A DNA stretch of 64,000 nucleotides from assembly GCF_000346465.2 (NCBI RefSeq), contig NC_034012.1, positions 5,236,081-5,300,080 on the forward strand. The letters are read 5' to 3'. A program made the position numbers and the translations under genes. The stretch's first letter is position 1. The number at the start of each line of letters is the position of its first letter. The notes beneath the pieces were generated by a model. The model worked only from the letters and a program-made list of their open reading frames with translations. It made no database searches and was not told the origin of the DNA. This document shows positions 35,462 through 47,966 of this stretch, piece after piece. The DNA is from Prunus persica (taxonomy: Eukaryota; Streptophyta; Magnoliopsida; Rosales; Rosaceae).

Positions 35462-37191
35462 ATGGAGACCCTTTACCTTGCCTATCTTTAGGTGCTGCTT
35501 TTTTAGCTCTAACCATCTTTGCATTCAAAGGGAAATCAGATGATGGCAAAAACCTTCCACCAGGGAGCATGGGGTGGCCTATTGTGGGTGAAACTCTGGA
35601 GTTTCTGTTTGGGAAGCCAGAAATCTTTGTGTCCAAGAGGATGAGGAGGTACTCCCCTGAAATCTTCAAGACCAAGATTCTTGGAGAGAAAACTGCTGTT
35701 ATTTGTGGTCCTAATGGACACAAATTTCTGTTTTCCAATGAGCAGAAGTACTTCACAGCTTTTCGACCACATTCCATGCAAAAGATGTTTCGTTCGTATA
35801 AGGCTCCTGCAGCAGCAGCTGCTGCTGCTGCTCCTCCAGCAGTAACACAACCTGCTCGTGACGAAGAAGCCAAAGTGTTGAGGTCACCGGGGTTTTTGAA
35901 GCCCGAAGCATTGGTAAGGTACTTGGGTGTAATGGACTCTATCACCCAAGCACAGATGAAGGCCTATTGGGAAGGCAAAGATGAGGTGGAGGTGTACCCT
36001 CTGACCAAGACCCTCACTCTAGGCCTTGCCTGCAGATTCTTCTTGGGCATAGATGAGCCAGACAGAATTGCAAGGTTTGTGAGCAATTTCGATGATGTGA
36101 CTGTTGGGATGCATTCACTTATTCTGAATTTCCCAGGAACAACATTCTACAAAGCAACCAAAGCAGCCGATGAACTTCGAAGGGAGTTGAAGATTGTGAT
36201 TCAGGAGAAGAAGGCTGCAATGGCATCAGGAGCTCCCATGCATGACATATTGTCACATATGATTGTGGCAAGTGATCCAACTGGCAAACACATGCCTGAG
36301 GCTGAGGTTGCTGATAAGATCATGGGTTTGCTGACAGCAGGATACAGCACTGTGGCTACTGCCATGACTTTCTTCATGAAATATGTTGGAGAGAGGCCAG
36401 ACATTTATGCCAAAGTCCTAGCAGGTAATTAATCTCCTCAACTTCACCTTACTAACTGTTTTTCAATTGTTCATTGATTTGGTTATTTGTTATTTGTGCT
36501 AAAAATTTGATTTGTCTTGTAAAAACCAGAACACAAGGAGATAGCAGACTCAAAGAAGCCTGGACAATTTTTGGAGTGGGATGACATCAACAAAATGAAG
36601 TACTCATGGAATGTATTGTATGAGGTGATGAGATTCACACCACCACTTCAGGGGACATTCAGAGAGGCTTTGACTGACTTCACCTATGCNNNNNNNNNNN
36701 NNNNNNNNNNNNNNNNNNNNNNNNNNNNNNNNNNNNNNNNNNNNNNNNNNNNNNNNNNNNNNNNNNNNNNNNNNNNNNNNNNNNNNNNNACCGATGCTGT
36801 TAAAAAATTTATGCTGTGAAAAACTTGTTCACTTTTTGTCTGCCTTATTAGCTTTTGGATTGAAACTAAAATCTTAAATATTTTTCTTATGCAGGTATAT
36901 TGGACTGTTAGTACAACAAACATGAACCCAGAGTACTTTCCCAACCCAGAAAAGTTTGACCCTTCACGATATGATGACTTGAGTGCATTCCCAGCTTTCA
37001 CATTTGTTCCATTTGGAGGAGGACCAAGAATGTGCCCTGGGAAAGAATATGCAAGGCTAGCAATACTCACTTTTGTTCACAATGTGGTGATGAGGTTCAA
37101 ATGGGAAGTGCTATTTCCTAACGAAAAGATCACAGGTGACATGATGCCGACACCAGAGAAAGGACTTCCGGTTCGCCTTACACGTCACTAG
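35462..37191 (+). pseudogene. CYP716-family P450, copy 2, frameshifted and gapped
   Basis: Exon 1 is 35462-36424, exon 2 starts at 36530 and runs into a 100-N gap, and exon 3 is 36895-37191. Exon 1 is 963 bases against 964 in copies 1 and 3. One base is missing near 35484, so the normal ATG gives only nine codons before a TAG at 35489. The rest of the frame is intact and very close to copies 1 and 3, including the poly-Ala tract, I-helix AGYSTV and haem loop. The end of exon 2 and most of intron 2 are unknown. Either the gene is dead by one deletion, or this is a base-calling error beside an assembly gap. Confidence 0.85.
36690..36789. other. assembly gap (100 N)
   Basis: Exactly 100 N at the end of exon 2 of P450 copy 2. 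The fixed length suggests a gap of unknown true size, in a region of near-identical inverted copies that is hard to assemble. Confidence 0.99.
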
Positions 37192-38605
37192 GAATCGAAC
37201 TAATACGAAGTTTTCTCTGTTTTGGAACACTTGTACTGCCCATCACAGCAGAAGTGGTTGCTGGTGGCAGCCTCCATCTCTGGTGGTACCATAGTAGCAG
37301 CTGGCTAGGCTCAGCGAGTGGTACTGCTTGCCCATCTTCAATCCTAGAATATTTTCCTGAGTGTGCTCTCCATTGTTTCTATTCTTTAGGCATCTGGCAG
37401 CATTGTATTATGTCTTACTTCTTTCGTATATCTAAGAATAATTTTAACGACTGGGGGAAAATTTTACCTCGTATTAAAAATTCTCTTCTCTAGCTTCCAA
37501 GCTATCAAGTCTCACTGTCTCCAGACTATCAACTCTCACTCTCTCAAATTCCATGGATGATTTAGCTGCTGTTACACCAGTACTAGTGCGAAACCGTACC
37601 GTCACCTCATGTATGACAACAACAATACACCGTGAGGGGATTGCCCCTTGATCAATCACCTAACAACAATTACACGCCAGCTGGAAAAATCCATGTTTCA
37701 ATTATCAGGGCTGGTTCTGGCTAGGGTTTATATCGGGTGTTTGGGAGGGAAGAACGGAGAACGAAGAAGAAGAAAGAAACAATGTGACTAATTGCTAGAT
37801 GTGCAGTTTGATTTTGTTTGGGCGGTTTGGACTTAAGCCCAATTATTTTTTTTCTTTTTTTCTTTTTTGTGTTGCATATTTTTTAAGTTAGTCTAATTCT
37901 ACAACATTCTAACATCCTTTTTATTTTCAAAGTAACAAAATAATGATTTAATGATGTTAGTTATTAGTTACAACTTAATATTTTCAGATAAGTACAAATA
38001 AAATCAGCAATGAACAATTTGGTTCAGTTTAGAGCCTTGTATAATAAGGCTGAAACAACACAATACAATACAATGTCGTTCAGTATTGAGACCGCTTTAA
38101 CTTATTGATTTTCAAAATCGAACAAAATCACAATTACTTACCATTTGGATCCGCCTGTTTGATGCCCTCTAATTCCCATAGCCTCCTAATTTTTGGTGTG
38201 GGAGACTTGGATGCAGACTTGTTTGGATGATTGGGGTAAATGGTATTATTCCCAAATTAGTATGGCATATTAAACCCTGTATTGTATGGTTCTATCTTTT
38301 GGTTGGAAGTTGCTTGCCACAACATGATGTACACCAGGTAATTGAGTAGTGATCATAGATGACCATTTAATGGAGGTAAAAAAGAAATAGATTTTCCAAT
38401 TGTAATTTGAAGATAGTTTTTCACTCATTCACCTACCAAATATATGGGCCAAAGTCAACATATATAACACCAATGAGGCTCAAATGTATATTTATTATCT
38501 CTTCTAGTTCAACATGAAATATACAAATAGAAAAGGGGATACCAATATCACATGATATTACAACCAACCAAAAAAACAAGGAAGAATTTCAAAATAATCT
38601 GATGC
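37192..38605. other. spacer at the centre of the inverted P450 array
   Basis: Lies between the facing 3' ends of copies 2 and 3. No gene seen. The axis of the mirror-image array falls here, but the two halves are not obviously each other's complement across the whole spacer. Confidence 0.5.
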
Positions 38606-40274
38606 CTAGTGACGATGAAGACGAACCGGAAGTCCTTTCTCCGGTGTTGGCATCATGTCACCTGTAATCTTTTCGTTAGGAAATAGCACTTCCCATTTGA
38701 ACCTCATCACCACATTGTGAACAAAAGTGAGTATGGCTAGCCTTGCATACTCTTTGCCAGGGCACATTCTTGGTCCTCCTCCAAATGGAACAAATGTGAA
38801 AGCTGGGAATGCATTCAAGTCATCATATCTTGAGGGGTCAAACTTTTCTGGGTTGGGAAAGTACTCTGGGTTCATGTTTGTTGTACTAACAGTCCAATAT
38901 ACCTGCATAAGAAAAATATTTAAGATTTTAGTTTCAATCCAAAAGCTAATAAGGCAGACAAAAAGTGAACAAGTTTTTCACAGCATAAATTTTTTAACAG
39001 CATCGGTGACATATTTACCTTCCAGCCCTTTGGGATGGTGTAACCAGCATAGGTGAAGTCAGTCAAGGCTTCTCGGAATGTCCCCTGAAGTGGTGGTGTG
39101 AATCTCATCACTTCATACAATACATTCCATGAGTACTTCATCTTGTTGATGTCATCCCACTCCAAAAATTGTCCAGGCTTCTTTGAGTCTGCAATCTCCT
39201 TGTGTTCTGGTTTTTATATGACAATTCAAATTAAGCACCAAAAAATATCCAAAGCTCCAATTTCAATTATTGAAAATCAATTAGTAAGGTAAAGTTGAGG
39301 TGATTATTACCAGCTAGGACTTTGGCATAAATGTCTGGCCTCTCTCCAACATATTTCATGAAGAAAGTCATGGCAGTAGCCACAGTGCTGTATCCTGCTG
39401 TCAGCAAACCCATGATCTTATCAGCAATCTCAGCCTCAGCCATGTGTTTGCCAGTTGGATCACTTGCCACAATCATATGTGACAATATGTCATGCATGGG
39501 AGCTCCTGATGCCATTGCAGCCTTCTTCTCCTGAATCACAATCTTCAACTCCCTTCGAAGTTCATCGGCTGCTTTGGTTGCTTTGTAGAATGTTGTTCCT
39601 GGGAAATTCAGAATAAGTGAATGCATCCCAACAGTCACATCATCGAAATTGCTCACAAACCTTGCAATTCTGTCTGGCTCATCTATGCCCAAGAAGAATC
39701 TGCAGGCAAGGCCTAGAGTGAGGGTCTTGGTCAGAGGGTACACCTCCACCTCATCTTTGCCTTCCCAATAGGCCTTCATCTGTGCTTGGGTGATCGAGTC
39801 CATTACCCCCAAGTACCTTACCAATGCTTCGGGCTTCAAAAACCCCGGTGACCTCAACACTTTGGCTTCTTCGTCACGAGCAGGTTGTGCTACTGCTGGA
39901 AGAGCAGCAGCAGCAGCTGCTGCTGCAGGAGCCTTATACGAACGAAACATCTTTTGCATGGAATGTGGTCGAAAAGCTGTGAAGTACTTCTGCTCATTAG
40001 AAAACAGAAATTTGTGTCCATTAGGACCACAAATAACGGCAGTTTTCTCTCCAAGAATCTTGGTCTTGAAGATTTCAGGGGAGTACCTCCTCATCCTCTT
40101 GGACACAAAGATTTCTGGCTTCCCAAACAGAAACTCCAGAGTTTCACCCACAATAGGCCACCCCATGCTCCCTGGTGGCAGGTTCTTGCCATCATCTGAT
40201 TTGCCTTTGAATGCAAAGATGATAAACGCTAAAAAAGCAGCACCCAAAGACAAAGCAAGGTAAAGGGTCTCCAT
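38606..40274 (-). CDS. CYP716-family cytochrome P450, copy 3
   Basis: Three minus-strand exons (40274-39311, 39206-39019, 38902-38606), with exactly the exon lengths of copy 1 (964, 188, 297), give 482 residues. It is nearly identical to copies 1 and 2. It has the membrane anchor, proline hinge, the Ala8 tract (here followed by LPAVAQ), I-helix AGYSTV, EVMR, and [10 protein letters not shown] around the haem cysteine. No frame damage is visible and the TATA promoter is complete, so this is a strong candidate for a working gene. Intron 2 is short and lacks the MITE found in copy 1. Substrate unknown; family members often oxidise pentacyclic triterpenes. Confidence 0.93.
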
Positions 40275-41130
40275 GGTTGTTGCTGATCAAGCCTCAAATT
40301 GTTAGCTGAGATTGGCTTATGTTTAGGAAGAGAAGCTAAGCAGGGAGTGATGTGTAGGAGCTTGGAAAGTTTGGTTTATATAGGGCCAGATCCCACTCTG
40401 TCAAAGTCTAACTTGGAGGTAGCACGCCAAAAGTAGTCAATTTTGAACATTTGGGAGGACTAATTCTCATTAATTAAATATTCATACATCTACAAAAGGT
40501 AGTATAATATTACAATACAAACACATGGTGACTTGATCCGTTGCTCAAAGAATTGATGCCCACCAACCAGGTTACTGGTCATCAATGCATAGAAAAGTCC
40601 GTAGGCCACACTCGCATTTCCATCCTTCAGGCTCATAATTTGCATATGGTGGTCTTGAGCCAAGCCTGCTCAGCCCTCTATACTTTCCTTCATTTTCATC
40701 ATGTACTGGAAGTCCTTCAATGCCCTCGACAACCTAAAAGACATACACTTATTGTAAAAGATAACCAAAAACTAATTAAAACCCAGGTAGGGAGAGCCTG
40801 AAATGTACCTGTTTTGGGTCAAAGGTAGCATCTTGGGGATGTGGGTTTTGGTCTTGATCAGCTATGTATAGAAACTAATTAGTAACATGGTATAAGAAAA
40901 AGCATATGGGGTGAAGAAGGAATTGAAAACTAAAAATAAAAACCATGCTCTACAATTGTACTTCTTCTACAAATATAGCTTGTCCAATAGGAGTGTGAGG
41001 GTTTTGTTTGATTCTAATCAAGCTGTCTAGAAAGGTTGCAAAAAAAAAAAAAAATACATAAATAAATAAAATTACAATTGGAAAAGAATAAAGAAAGAGG
41101 GAGGCTCTCTGGTGCCACCAGCAATCACTT
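40275..41130. other. upstream region of P450 copy 3
   Basis: TATA box ctatataaa on the minus strand at 40375-40382 and the conserved leader before the ATG. Part of this region (around 40540-40620, ttactggtcatcaatgcat) also matches the region upstream of copy 4 near 46690. No gene. Confidence 0.55.
40375..40382 (-). promoter_or_regulatory. TATA box of P450 copy 3
   Basis: Minus strand reads ggccctatataaacc, as in copy 2. The corresponding bases are deleted in copy 4. Confidence 0.72.
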
Positions 41131-41138
41131 CTGCTGTG

Positions 41139-41193
41139 ATGCAGAAAGAAATGCTGAAAATGTGGTACCACGAAATGTTGCAAATGTTATTGG
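41139..41193 (+). pseudogene. fragment of the VPS2-like last exon
   Basis: The plus strand codes R-N-A-E-N-V and N-V-A-N-V units like those in the last VPS2-like exon. It lies tail-to-tail behind P450 copy 4 (minus), the same arrangement as the fragment behind copy 1. Confidence 0.65.
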
Positions 41194-41744
41194 AATTGTC
41201 TGTTTTTTTTTCAATGTGGTGTTCCAAAGTAGAACCAAAAGTAGAGTCAAAATGCTCTAAATGAAAAGCATCATAGCCGAAATGGTTTCTCATTTCTTGT
41301 TTAAACTCAGTAACTTGTTGCATGATATATATTAGTGGAAGGCATATACTTTCTTTTTTTTGCTGCCTTCAAGTCACCCAGTATAAATCAAAGTTAAAAA
41401 TGGCCAACCGTCTTTACATTTGCAGGAGTTATTGTGATTCTTAACTAAGAACTAGTGATTTATCTTTCTGTTTTCTTACAATCAACTTGAGCAATAATTT
41501 ATCAGTTGGTCAACAGTAAACTGAAAGTCAAATTTAGAAGGCTATCCATGGAAAACCACTCATTCACCTTTGAAGATTCAAAGTTATAACATATGGTTTA
41601 TTTATACCACTTCCAGTTCTGCAGAGAGGTTGCAGAAGAAAGTGATGGCCAAGTCTCTCAAAATGTATATTTATTATTATCACTTCTAATTCAACTTGAA
41701 ATTTACAAATGAAAAAAAGTGTCACTCATTTAGTTTTCTCATTA

Positions 41745-44548
41745 TGTAGAAACTGATTTTCCCTTAGCCATTCATATGATCATTATACAAAATGTATATA
41801 CAAGTATGTAGAGAACAATATACAGTTACAACAAGCCATTATTATAAACATATAATATGGAGTTATGACCTAACAACAACGTAACTGACAACTGACCATT
41901 TCCTATCATTAGTAGGATTAAATATTGTAACTGAAATACTATTGTAACTCCCTAATACTCACCCGCAAATCGAGCGCGCACAACATAGCAAGATTTGAAT
42001 GAAGAAACTACATGGTGATGGAGATTATGGCAGTAGTCAGCTGTAGTAGTCTAGTAAGGAGAACCAAAAAGAAGAACTCCAATCTCCAGAGTTGCAAGAA
42101 CAACATGAGAGAAACAAAGTAAACATAACGCCCATTGAAAGGCAGCAAGTGAAGGAGAGCATGGGCTCATGGAAGGAATGAATAAAATGACGGGCTGACA
42201 TACAAGTCAAATGTACCTAGGAAACAACTTTAGGCACCTGAGAAACATAACACTACCTAGGAATCACCCTCTAGGTAGGATAAAGAGAAATAGACAATGT
42301 TGTAAAGAGGAATGAGAAAGAAAAATAATTCAGGCAAGTGCATTTTTTTATTTATAAATATAATAAAGATGAGGAATGGAAACAAAAGAAAATTCATCAC
42401 ATGGAAAGCAGAAAGGGATGCGTGCAGAGAGAAAAGAAGGAATATTTGAAGGGAATAAAGGGGGCTTAAGAAAGGGTGCAGCACAACAGTAGAGTATAGG
42501 AGGTGAAACCAACTTGGGACACAGAGAAAAGAAAACGAGAGCATGAGCAAGTTTGAATTTCAAAGCACCATAGAAACAATAAGGTATGGGGAAGAAAACC
42601 ACAGGGGAACAGAGAAGTAATAAAGAAAATATTATCACAAGAGGATAGAGGCCCATATAGATTAAAATATAGAGTGATTGACCCAAAAACCAATAATAAG
42701 AGATAAAGGAGGAAACCAAGTGAGACAGAGAAAGTAGTCAAGAGAGGGAGAGAGAACAAGATGCAAGAGACAATCCATGAAAAGGAAAGGAAACTTAAGA
42801 TTGCAGAGACAACCCATGACAGGGAGAGAGAAAACACAATTGAAAAGAAGAGAAGAGAATACCCCAGTAACATAAAAGAATTATAAAGAAAAGAAGACAA
42901 TACTCGAGTAACAGAGAAGAAGAAAGACAACGCAAGAGAGCATTGAAGAAGACAGAGACCAAGAGTAAAAACAAAGAAAGAGTGATGCAGGATGCATATG
43001 ACCTAAATTTATTAGTTTCCTAATATATTTGTTAGTTTCCTGGATTCTCTAGTTTTTCAAATTCTAATAGGATTTCTACTTTTTTAGATTTCTAGATTTC
43101 TAGTTTTAAGTTTTCTATTTTATTTGGGTTAAGATTTCTGTTTAAGCAAGGGATTTTTATTCTATTATGTCTAGGTTTTAGTTTACTATAAATACCCCCA
43201 TGTAGTTCTTTAAAATTCAGATTTGGATATTGAGTTTCTTAAAACTATGTGATTTTTGTTCTTCCTTCTCGGTTCTCTGATTTCGGTCCTCTCTTTCGTC
43301 CCTTTGATCTATATTTTCGTCTCCTCGACCTCCTATATTCTTCTATGTTCTATTGTTTAAGTGTTTACTCTAAACCTATGAGCTGTTCTACATCAAAGAG
43401 ATTGGGCTTAAGAGGGGAGGAGAACACAGGTTGAGCATAGATAAAATGTGAGAGGCCGATACCAAGGTAGCAACACAATGATAGGGCTTGAGTGGCCGAT
43501 ACCAAGTCAGCAACATAGAGGAAGATATAGGGGCTGTGCAAAGGGAACATCAGCTGTGTAGCATGGTAGAGAAGGTTCGGTAAGCGTTGACGAGGCTCAC
43601 GGAGGAAAGAGAGACGGCTCGATGAGCGATGACAGGCAGCATCAACAAATAAGGAGAAAGTATGGAAACCACGATAGAGAAACCATCAGAAATACATGAG
43701 AGAAAGAACCTACAATTGCAGACCAGGATAAGGCTAAGCGAGCGTTGACAAGGCTCGCGGAGGTGAGAGAGACAGCGCGATGGAGACAAAGAAGTGGAGA
43801 GATATTTCAAGTGGAGAAACCAACGATAGAGAGGTGTGGTCTCTAAAGGAAAGGAAAAGTTTGTTGCTCGGTTTCAACAGAGAGAAGTGGCCCAACATTG
43901 ATGGATAACAAGGGGCTAGAGAGCCAAAAGAGGGATAGGTAGCGGCTGTGTAAGAGAACAACAACGGCATGATAGCATAACATGAGAGAGATAAAAGCCG
44001 GTGAAGAGAAGACTCAGTGAGCGGTGACGAGGCTCGCGGAGGAAACATAAATCTGGTCATCATGGCCAAGGGAGATAAATGGACCTGCTGTGGGTTGCCA
44101 CGAGAGAGCTCGATGGAGGAGACGGATAACAGGCTAACAGAAGAAAGGGTTGTAGTGGTAGGTGCGGCTACAGCGAAGGTGGAAAGAAAAAACATATTCA
44201 TCTTTGAGAAGAAGAGAGGAAAAAGCACTATACATACAAATACCCTTATGGGTGAGGAGTGAGAAGCGCCAATGACTCTCAATGTTGGCAACTGGAGGAT
44301 CGCTAGTTGGCGTTAACCATTAGCTCTGATACCATATATAGAAATTGATTTTCCCTTAGACATTCATATGATCATTATACAAAGTATATATACAAGTCTG
44401 TAGAGAACAATCTACAGTTACAGCAAGTCATTATTATAAACATAAATATGGAGTTATGACCTAATAACAACTTAACTGACAACTGACCATTTCCTACCAT
44501 TAATATGATTGACTGTTGTAACTGAAATACAATTGTAACTCCCTAATA
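41745..44548 (-). mobile_element. non-autonomous LTR retrotransposon with nested solo LTR
   Basis: Direct LTRs at 41745-41957 (213 bases) and 44337-44548 (212 bases) are flanked by the 5-bp repeat catta (41740-41744 and 44549-44553). On the minus strand the primer-binding site tggtatcagagc (complement of 44323-44334) stands two bases inside the right-hand 5' LTR. The LTRs open with TATTAGGG, not TG, in both copies. The interior has no protein domain; its long open frames on the minus strand are low-complexity. It shares a segment beside the primer site (gagagtc-ttggcgctt, complement of about 44256-44285) and a gacgaggctc repeat with the 24696-26572 element. It sits in the 3' flank of P450 copy 4. 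Confidence 0.9.
42983..43395 (+). mobile_element. solo LTR nested in the 41745-44548 element
   Basis: The 413-base segment opens with tgatgcaggatg and closes with ttctacatca, flanked by the exact 5-bp repeat aagag (42978-42982 and 43396-43400). A TATA box (actataaatacccc, about 43186-43199) lies two thirds of the way in. No internal domain or second LTR. It arose by LTR-LTR recombination of an element that had jumped into the older one. Confidence 0.85.
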
Positions 44549-44625
44549 CATTACCTGAAGGCTGAAGGGGGGAAACCAATAGAACAGTATTTCAAAACAC
44601 AGAATATTTCATAACAGATTGATGC

Positions 44626-46273
44626 CTAGTGACGTATAAGGCGAACAGGAAGCCCTTTCTCTGGGGTAGGCATCATGTCGCCAGTTATCTTTTCCTTTGG
44701 GAACAACACTTCCCATTTGAACCTCATCACCACATTGTGAACAAAAGTGAGAATTGCAATCCTTGCATACTCTTTGCCAGGGCACATTCTTGGTCCTCCT
44801 CCAAATGGAACAAATGTGAAAGCTGGGAATGTACTTAAGTCGTCATATCTTGAGGGGTCAAATTTTTCTGGGTTGGGAAAGTACTCTGGGTTCATGTTTG
44901 TTGTACTAACAGTCCAATATACCTGCAAACAAATGGAAGTAAAAAACTTTAGTTCTAAGCAAAGAAATTATTATTTGACAGATGTGCAAAATAAATTTCA
45001 CTCTTCAAAACTGTAAAAATGTATTATATGAGTGTGACATATACACCTTCCAGCCCTTTGGGATGGTGTAACCAGCATAGGTAAAATCAGTCAAGGCCTC
45101 TCTGAATGTTCCCTGAAGTGGTGGTGTGAATCTCATCACCTCATACATTACATTCCATGAGTATTTCATCTTGTTGATGTCTTCCCACTCCAAAAATTCC
45201 CCAGGCTTCTTTGAGTATGCAATCTCTTTATGTTCTAGTTTTTCCAAGACAAATCACATTTTAGCACAAACAAGAAATAAACGAAGTTCCAATGAAGTAT
45301 TGAAAATTAATTTAGGGAGGTGAAGTTGAGGTGATTAATTACCAGCTAGGACTTTGGCATAAATGTCGGGCCTCTCTCCAACATGTTTCATGAAGAAAGT
45401 CATGGCAGTAGCCACAGTGCTGTATCCTGCTGTGAGCAAACCCATGATCTTGTCAGCAATCTCAGCCTCAGGCATGTGTTTGCCAGTTTGGTCAGTAGCC
45501 TCAAGCATATGTGATAATACGTTATGCATGGAAGCTCCTGATGCCATTGCAGCCTTCTTCTCTGGAATCACAGTCTTCAACTCCCTTCTAAGTGCATCGG
45601 CTGCTTTGGTTGCTTTGTAGAATGTTGTTCCTGGGAAATTCAGAATAAGTGAATGCATCCCAAGAGTCACATCATCGAAATAGCTAACAAACCTTGCAAT
45701 TCTTCCTGGCTCATCTATGCCCAAGAAGAATCTGCAGGCAAGGCCTAGAGTGAGGGTCTTGGCCAGAGGGTACACCTTGACCTCATCTTTGCCTTCCCAA
45801 TAGGCCTTCATCTGTTCTTGGGTGATAGAGTCCATTATCCCCAAGTACCTTACCAATGCTTCCGGCTTCAAAAACCCCGGTGACCTCAACACTTTGGCTT
45901 CTTCGTCATGAGCAGGTTGTGCTGCTGGAGCCTTATACGAACGAAACATCTTTTGCATTGAATGTGGTCGAAAAGCTGTGCAATACTTCTGCTCATTAGA
46001 AAACAGAAATTTGTGTCCATTAGGACCACAAATAACAGCAGTTTTCTCTCCAAGAATCTTGGTCTTGAAGATTTCAGGGGAGTACCTCCTCATCCTCTTG
46101 GACACAAAGATTTCTGGCTTCCCAAACAGAAACTCCAGAGTTTCACCCACAATAGGCCAACCCATGCTCCCCGGTGGAAGGTTTTTGCCATCATCTGATT
46201 TCCCTTTGACTGCAAAGATGGTTAGAGCTAAAAAAGCAGCACCTAGAGATAGGGTAAGGTAAAGGGTCTCCAT
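44626..46273 (-). CDS. CYP716-family cytochrome P450, copy 4
   Basis: Three minus-strand exons (46273-45343, 45234-45047, 44922-44626) give 471 residues. Exon 1 is 33 bases shorter than in copies 1 and 3 because the Ala tract and following PPAV are missing ([14 protein letters not shown]). All P450 signatures are present: hinge, AGYSTV I-helix, [14 protein letters not shown]. It is the most diverged of the four (for example MKHVGERP for MKYVGERP). The reading frame is whole, but the promoter lacks about 72 bases including the TATA box present in copies 1-3, so expression may be lost or changed. Its 3' flank was split by an LTR element 78 bases past the stop. Confidence 0.92.
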
Positions 46274-47339
46274 GGTTGTTGCTGATCAATTATCAAACTA
46301 TAAGCTGAGATTGATTGAGACTGAGCAAGCAGTGAGGTTTAGGAAGCTTGGAAATTTTGAACATTTAGAAGGACTAGTTTGTCATATATAATGATAAATA
46401 ATCCATATACGCACCATTGATTCATACATCTGCAAAGAGAGTTATGATATTTACACTACAAACATATGGTCTTGAGTTGGTTTCCCCTCTTTTTTTATAA
46501 CTACAAATGCTGCAAGATTTTTTTGTAACAATCTGTTAAGTTGGTTTGGTAGGTCTTGAGTTTTTTCACTTACGAAGAGTTTTACTTTTTACAGAAACAT
46601 GAGTTGCTTGCTTACACAATTGATGCCCTGCCTTGGCTGGTCTTCTCATTCACTTGCATTGCATGAAACTGCGCACCAACGTAGTCACCGGCCCACTGGT
46701 CATCAATGTATAGACAAGACCGCAGGTTTCTCCAAATTTTAGAACTAGGGGGTGAAGGAGTAATTTAAAGAAACAATAATAAAAAACACATCTTCTCCAC
46801 AGTTATACTTCTAATGCAGACATGGGCTTAGCCAAATTGGCTAGATCGGATGTGCTCCTCAGTCTGCATTCCAGATCGAACCCCACCACGTAGTTTGAAT
46901 TAAATTAAAGTAGAATATTGCTTATATTAGTATTTAAATAAAAAAAAACTAATAAGGAGACAATTACCTAAAATTATTGCTAGGTTGCTCTTCAATGTTT
47001 TCTCATTTAAAGATAACTACTCAGAGGTTTATTCGGTCAAACATTGTTGCTTCCTAAATCAAACTGTTGCCATAAGAAAGTAGCCTTGCTCGAGTTTGTT
47101 AACAAGTAACATCATCATCATCCATCTTCTGCATTATTCATCCAACCGGATACCTTGAAGAGCTCAAATCTGATTGGAAGCTGGTTAGACAACCAGCCAT
47201 CCTGTCCTGGGTAACGTGTCCGCCTTCTTGCCACACACAGCTAAGAGCGTTGCACAGTGGACACGATTGGTTCAGTGTAGGATTAATTAGTCGTAGTATC
47301 ACAACTTAATTGCAGTAGTTGTAAGGATTCATCAGACTG
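46274..47339. other. upstream region of P450 copy 4
   Basis: Aligns with the region upstream of copy 3 but with a deletion of about 72 bases at 46354, between cttggaaa and ttttgaacattt, which removes the TATA box. No gene seen. Confidence 0.55.
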
Positions 47340-47650
47340 TCCAATCTTCCCTTTTCTTTGTCCCTTGTGTAATGATAAAATTTGGAATGTCATGTCATTA
47401 CCTCAAAACTAAGTTATATAACCCCTTCTCAATTTTGTATTTTTTTCTGTGAAATTGAAGACCTGCAGTGGGAAGAGCTACTTCTTTTTTCCTCAATTTA
47501 ATGTAACTCTCACATTAATAGCTAGCAACTTCTAAACTTCTATAGTTGCCATGGTTGACCTACCAAAGCCTGACTCTCCGTAAAATATCAACCACCTGAT
47601 AAATTCTTGTCCAAGTTGGTCGGACGGAGTGTTGCAACTAATTATAGAAG
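47340..47650 (+). repeat. relic of a P450 3' flank beside VPS2
   Basis: In order and orientation this follows the 3' flank of P450 copy 1 (33775-34100): matching parts include tcattacctcaaaactaa, ttgccatgg and aattcttgtccaagttgg. The P450 coding part is absent. It faces the VPS2-like gene tail-to-tail, as the ancestral pair would. Confidence 0.6.
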
Positions 47651-47966
47651 GTGTAGAAAAACAAAGAAGACAGCATATCCTGGAAACTAATAACTTTGTT
47701 ACTTGAAGCCATGTCCTGAAAACTTTTCTAAAACAAATATAGTATTACAATATTCTCCTTTATATGATTTGCCTTGTAAGTTGATAAAATTTACATTAAA
47801 CGGATATACTATATATGATTACGGTGATGACGTGCACACCACATGCATTATCAAATACGTCGCAGAGAGGCCAACCTCTTTTCAAGATCCTCAACATCAG
47901 GAGATTCAGAACTGCATATAATTACAATAGAGTGTTAAAACCGATTGAAGTTAATATATAAGTTAG

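Noticed and set aside
35446..35491. Alternative upstream start rescuing P450 copy 2
   Set aside because: The upstream in-frame codon at 35446 is TTG, not ATG, so it does not give a credible start.
42257..42930. Long hydrophobic minus-strand frames in the LTR element
   Set aside because: They come from purine-rich low-complexity DNA read in reverse; no domain or start context.
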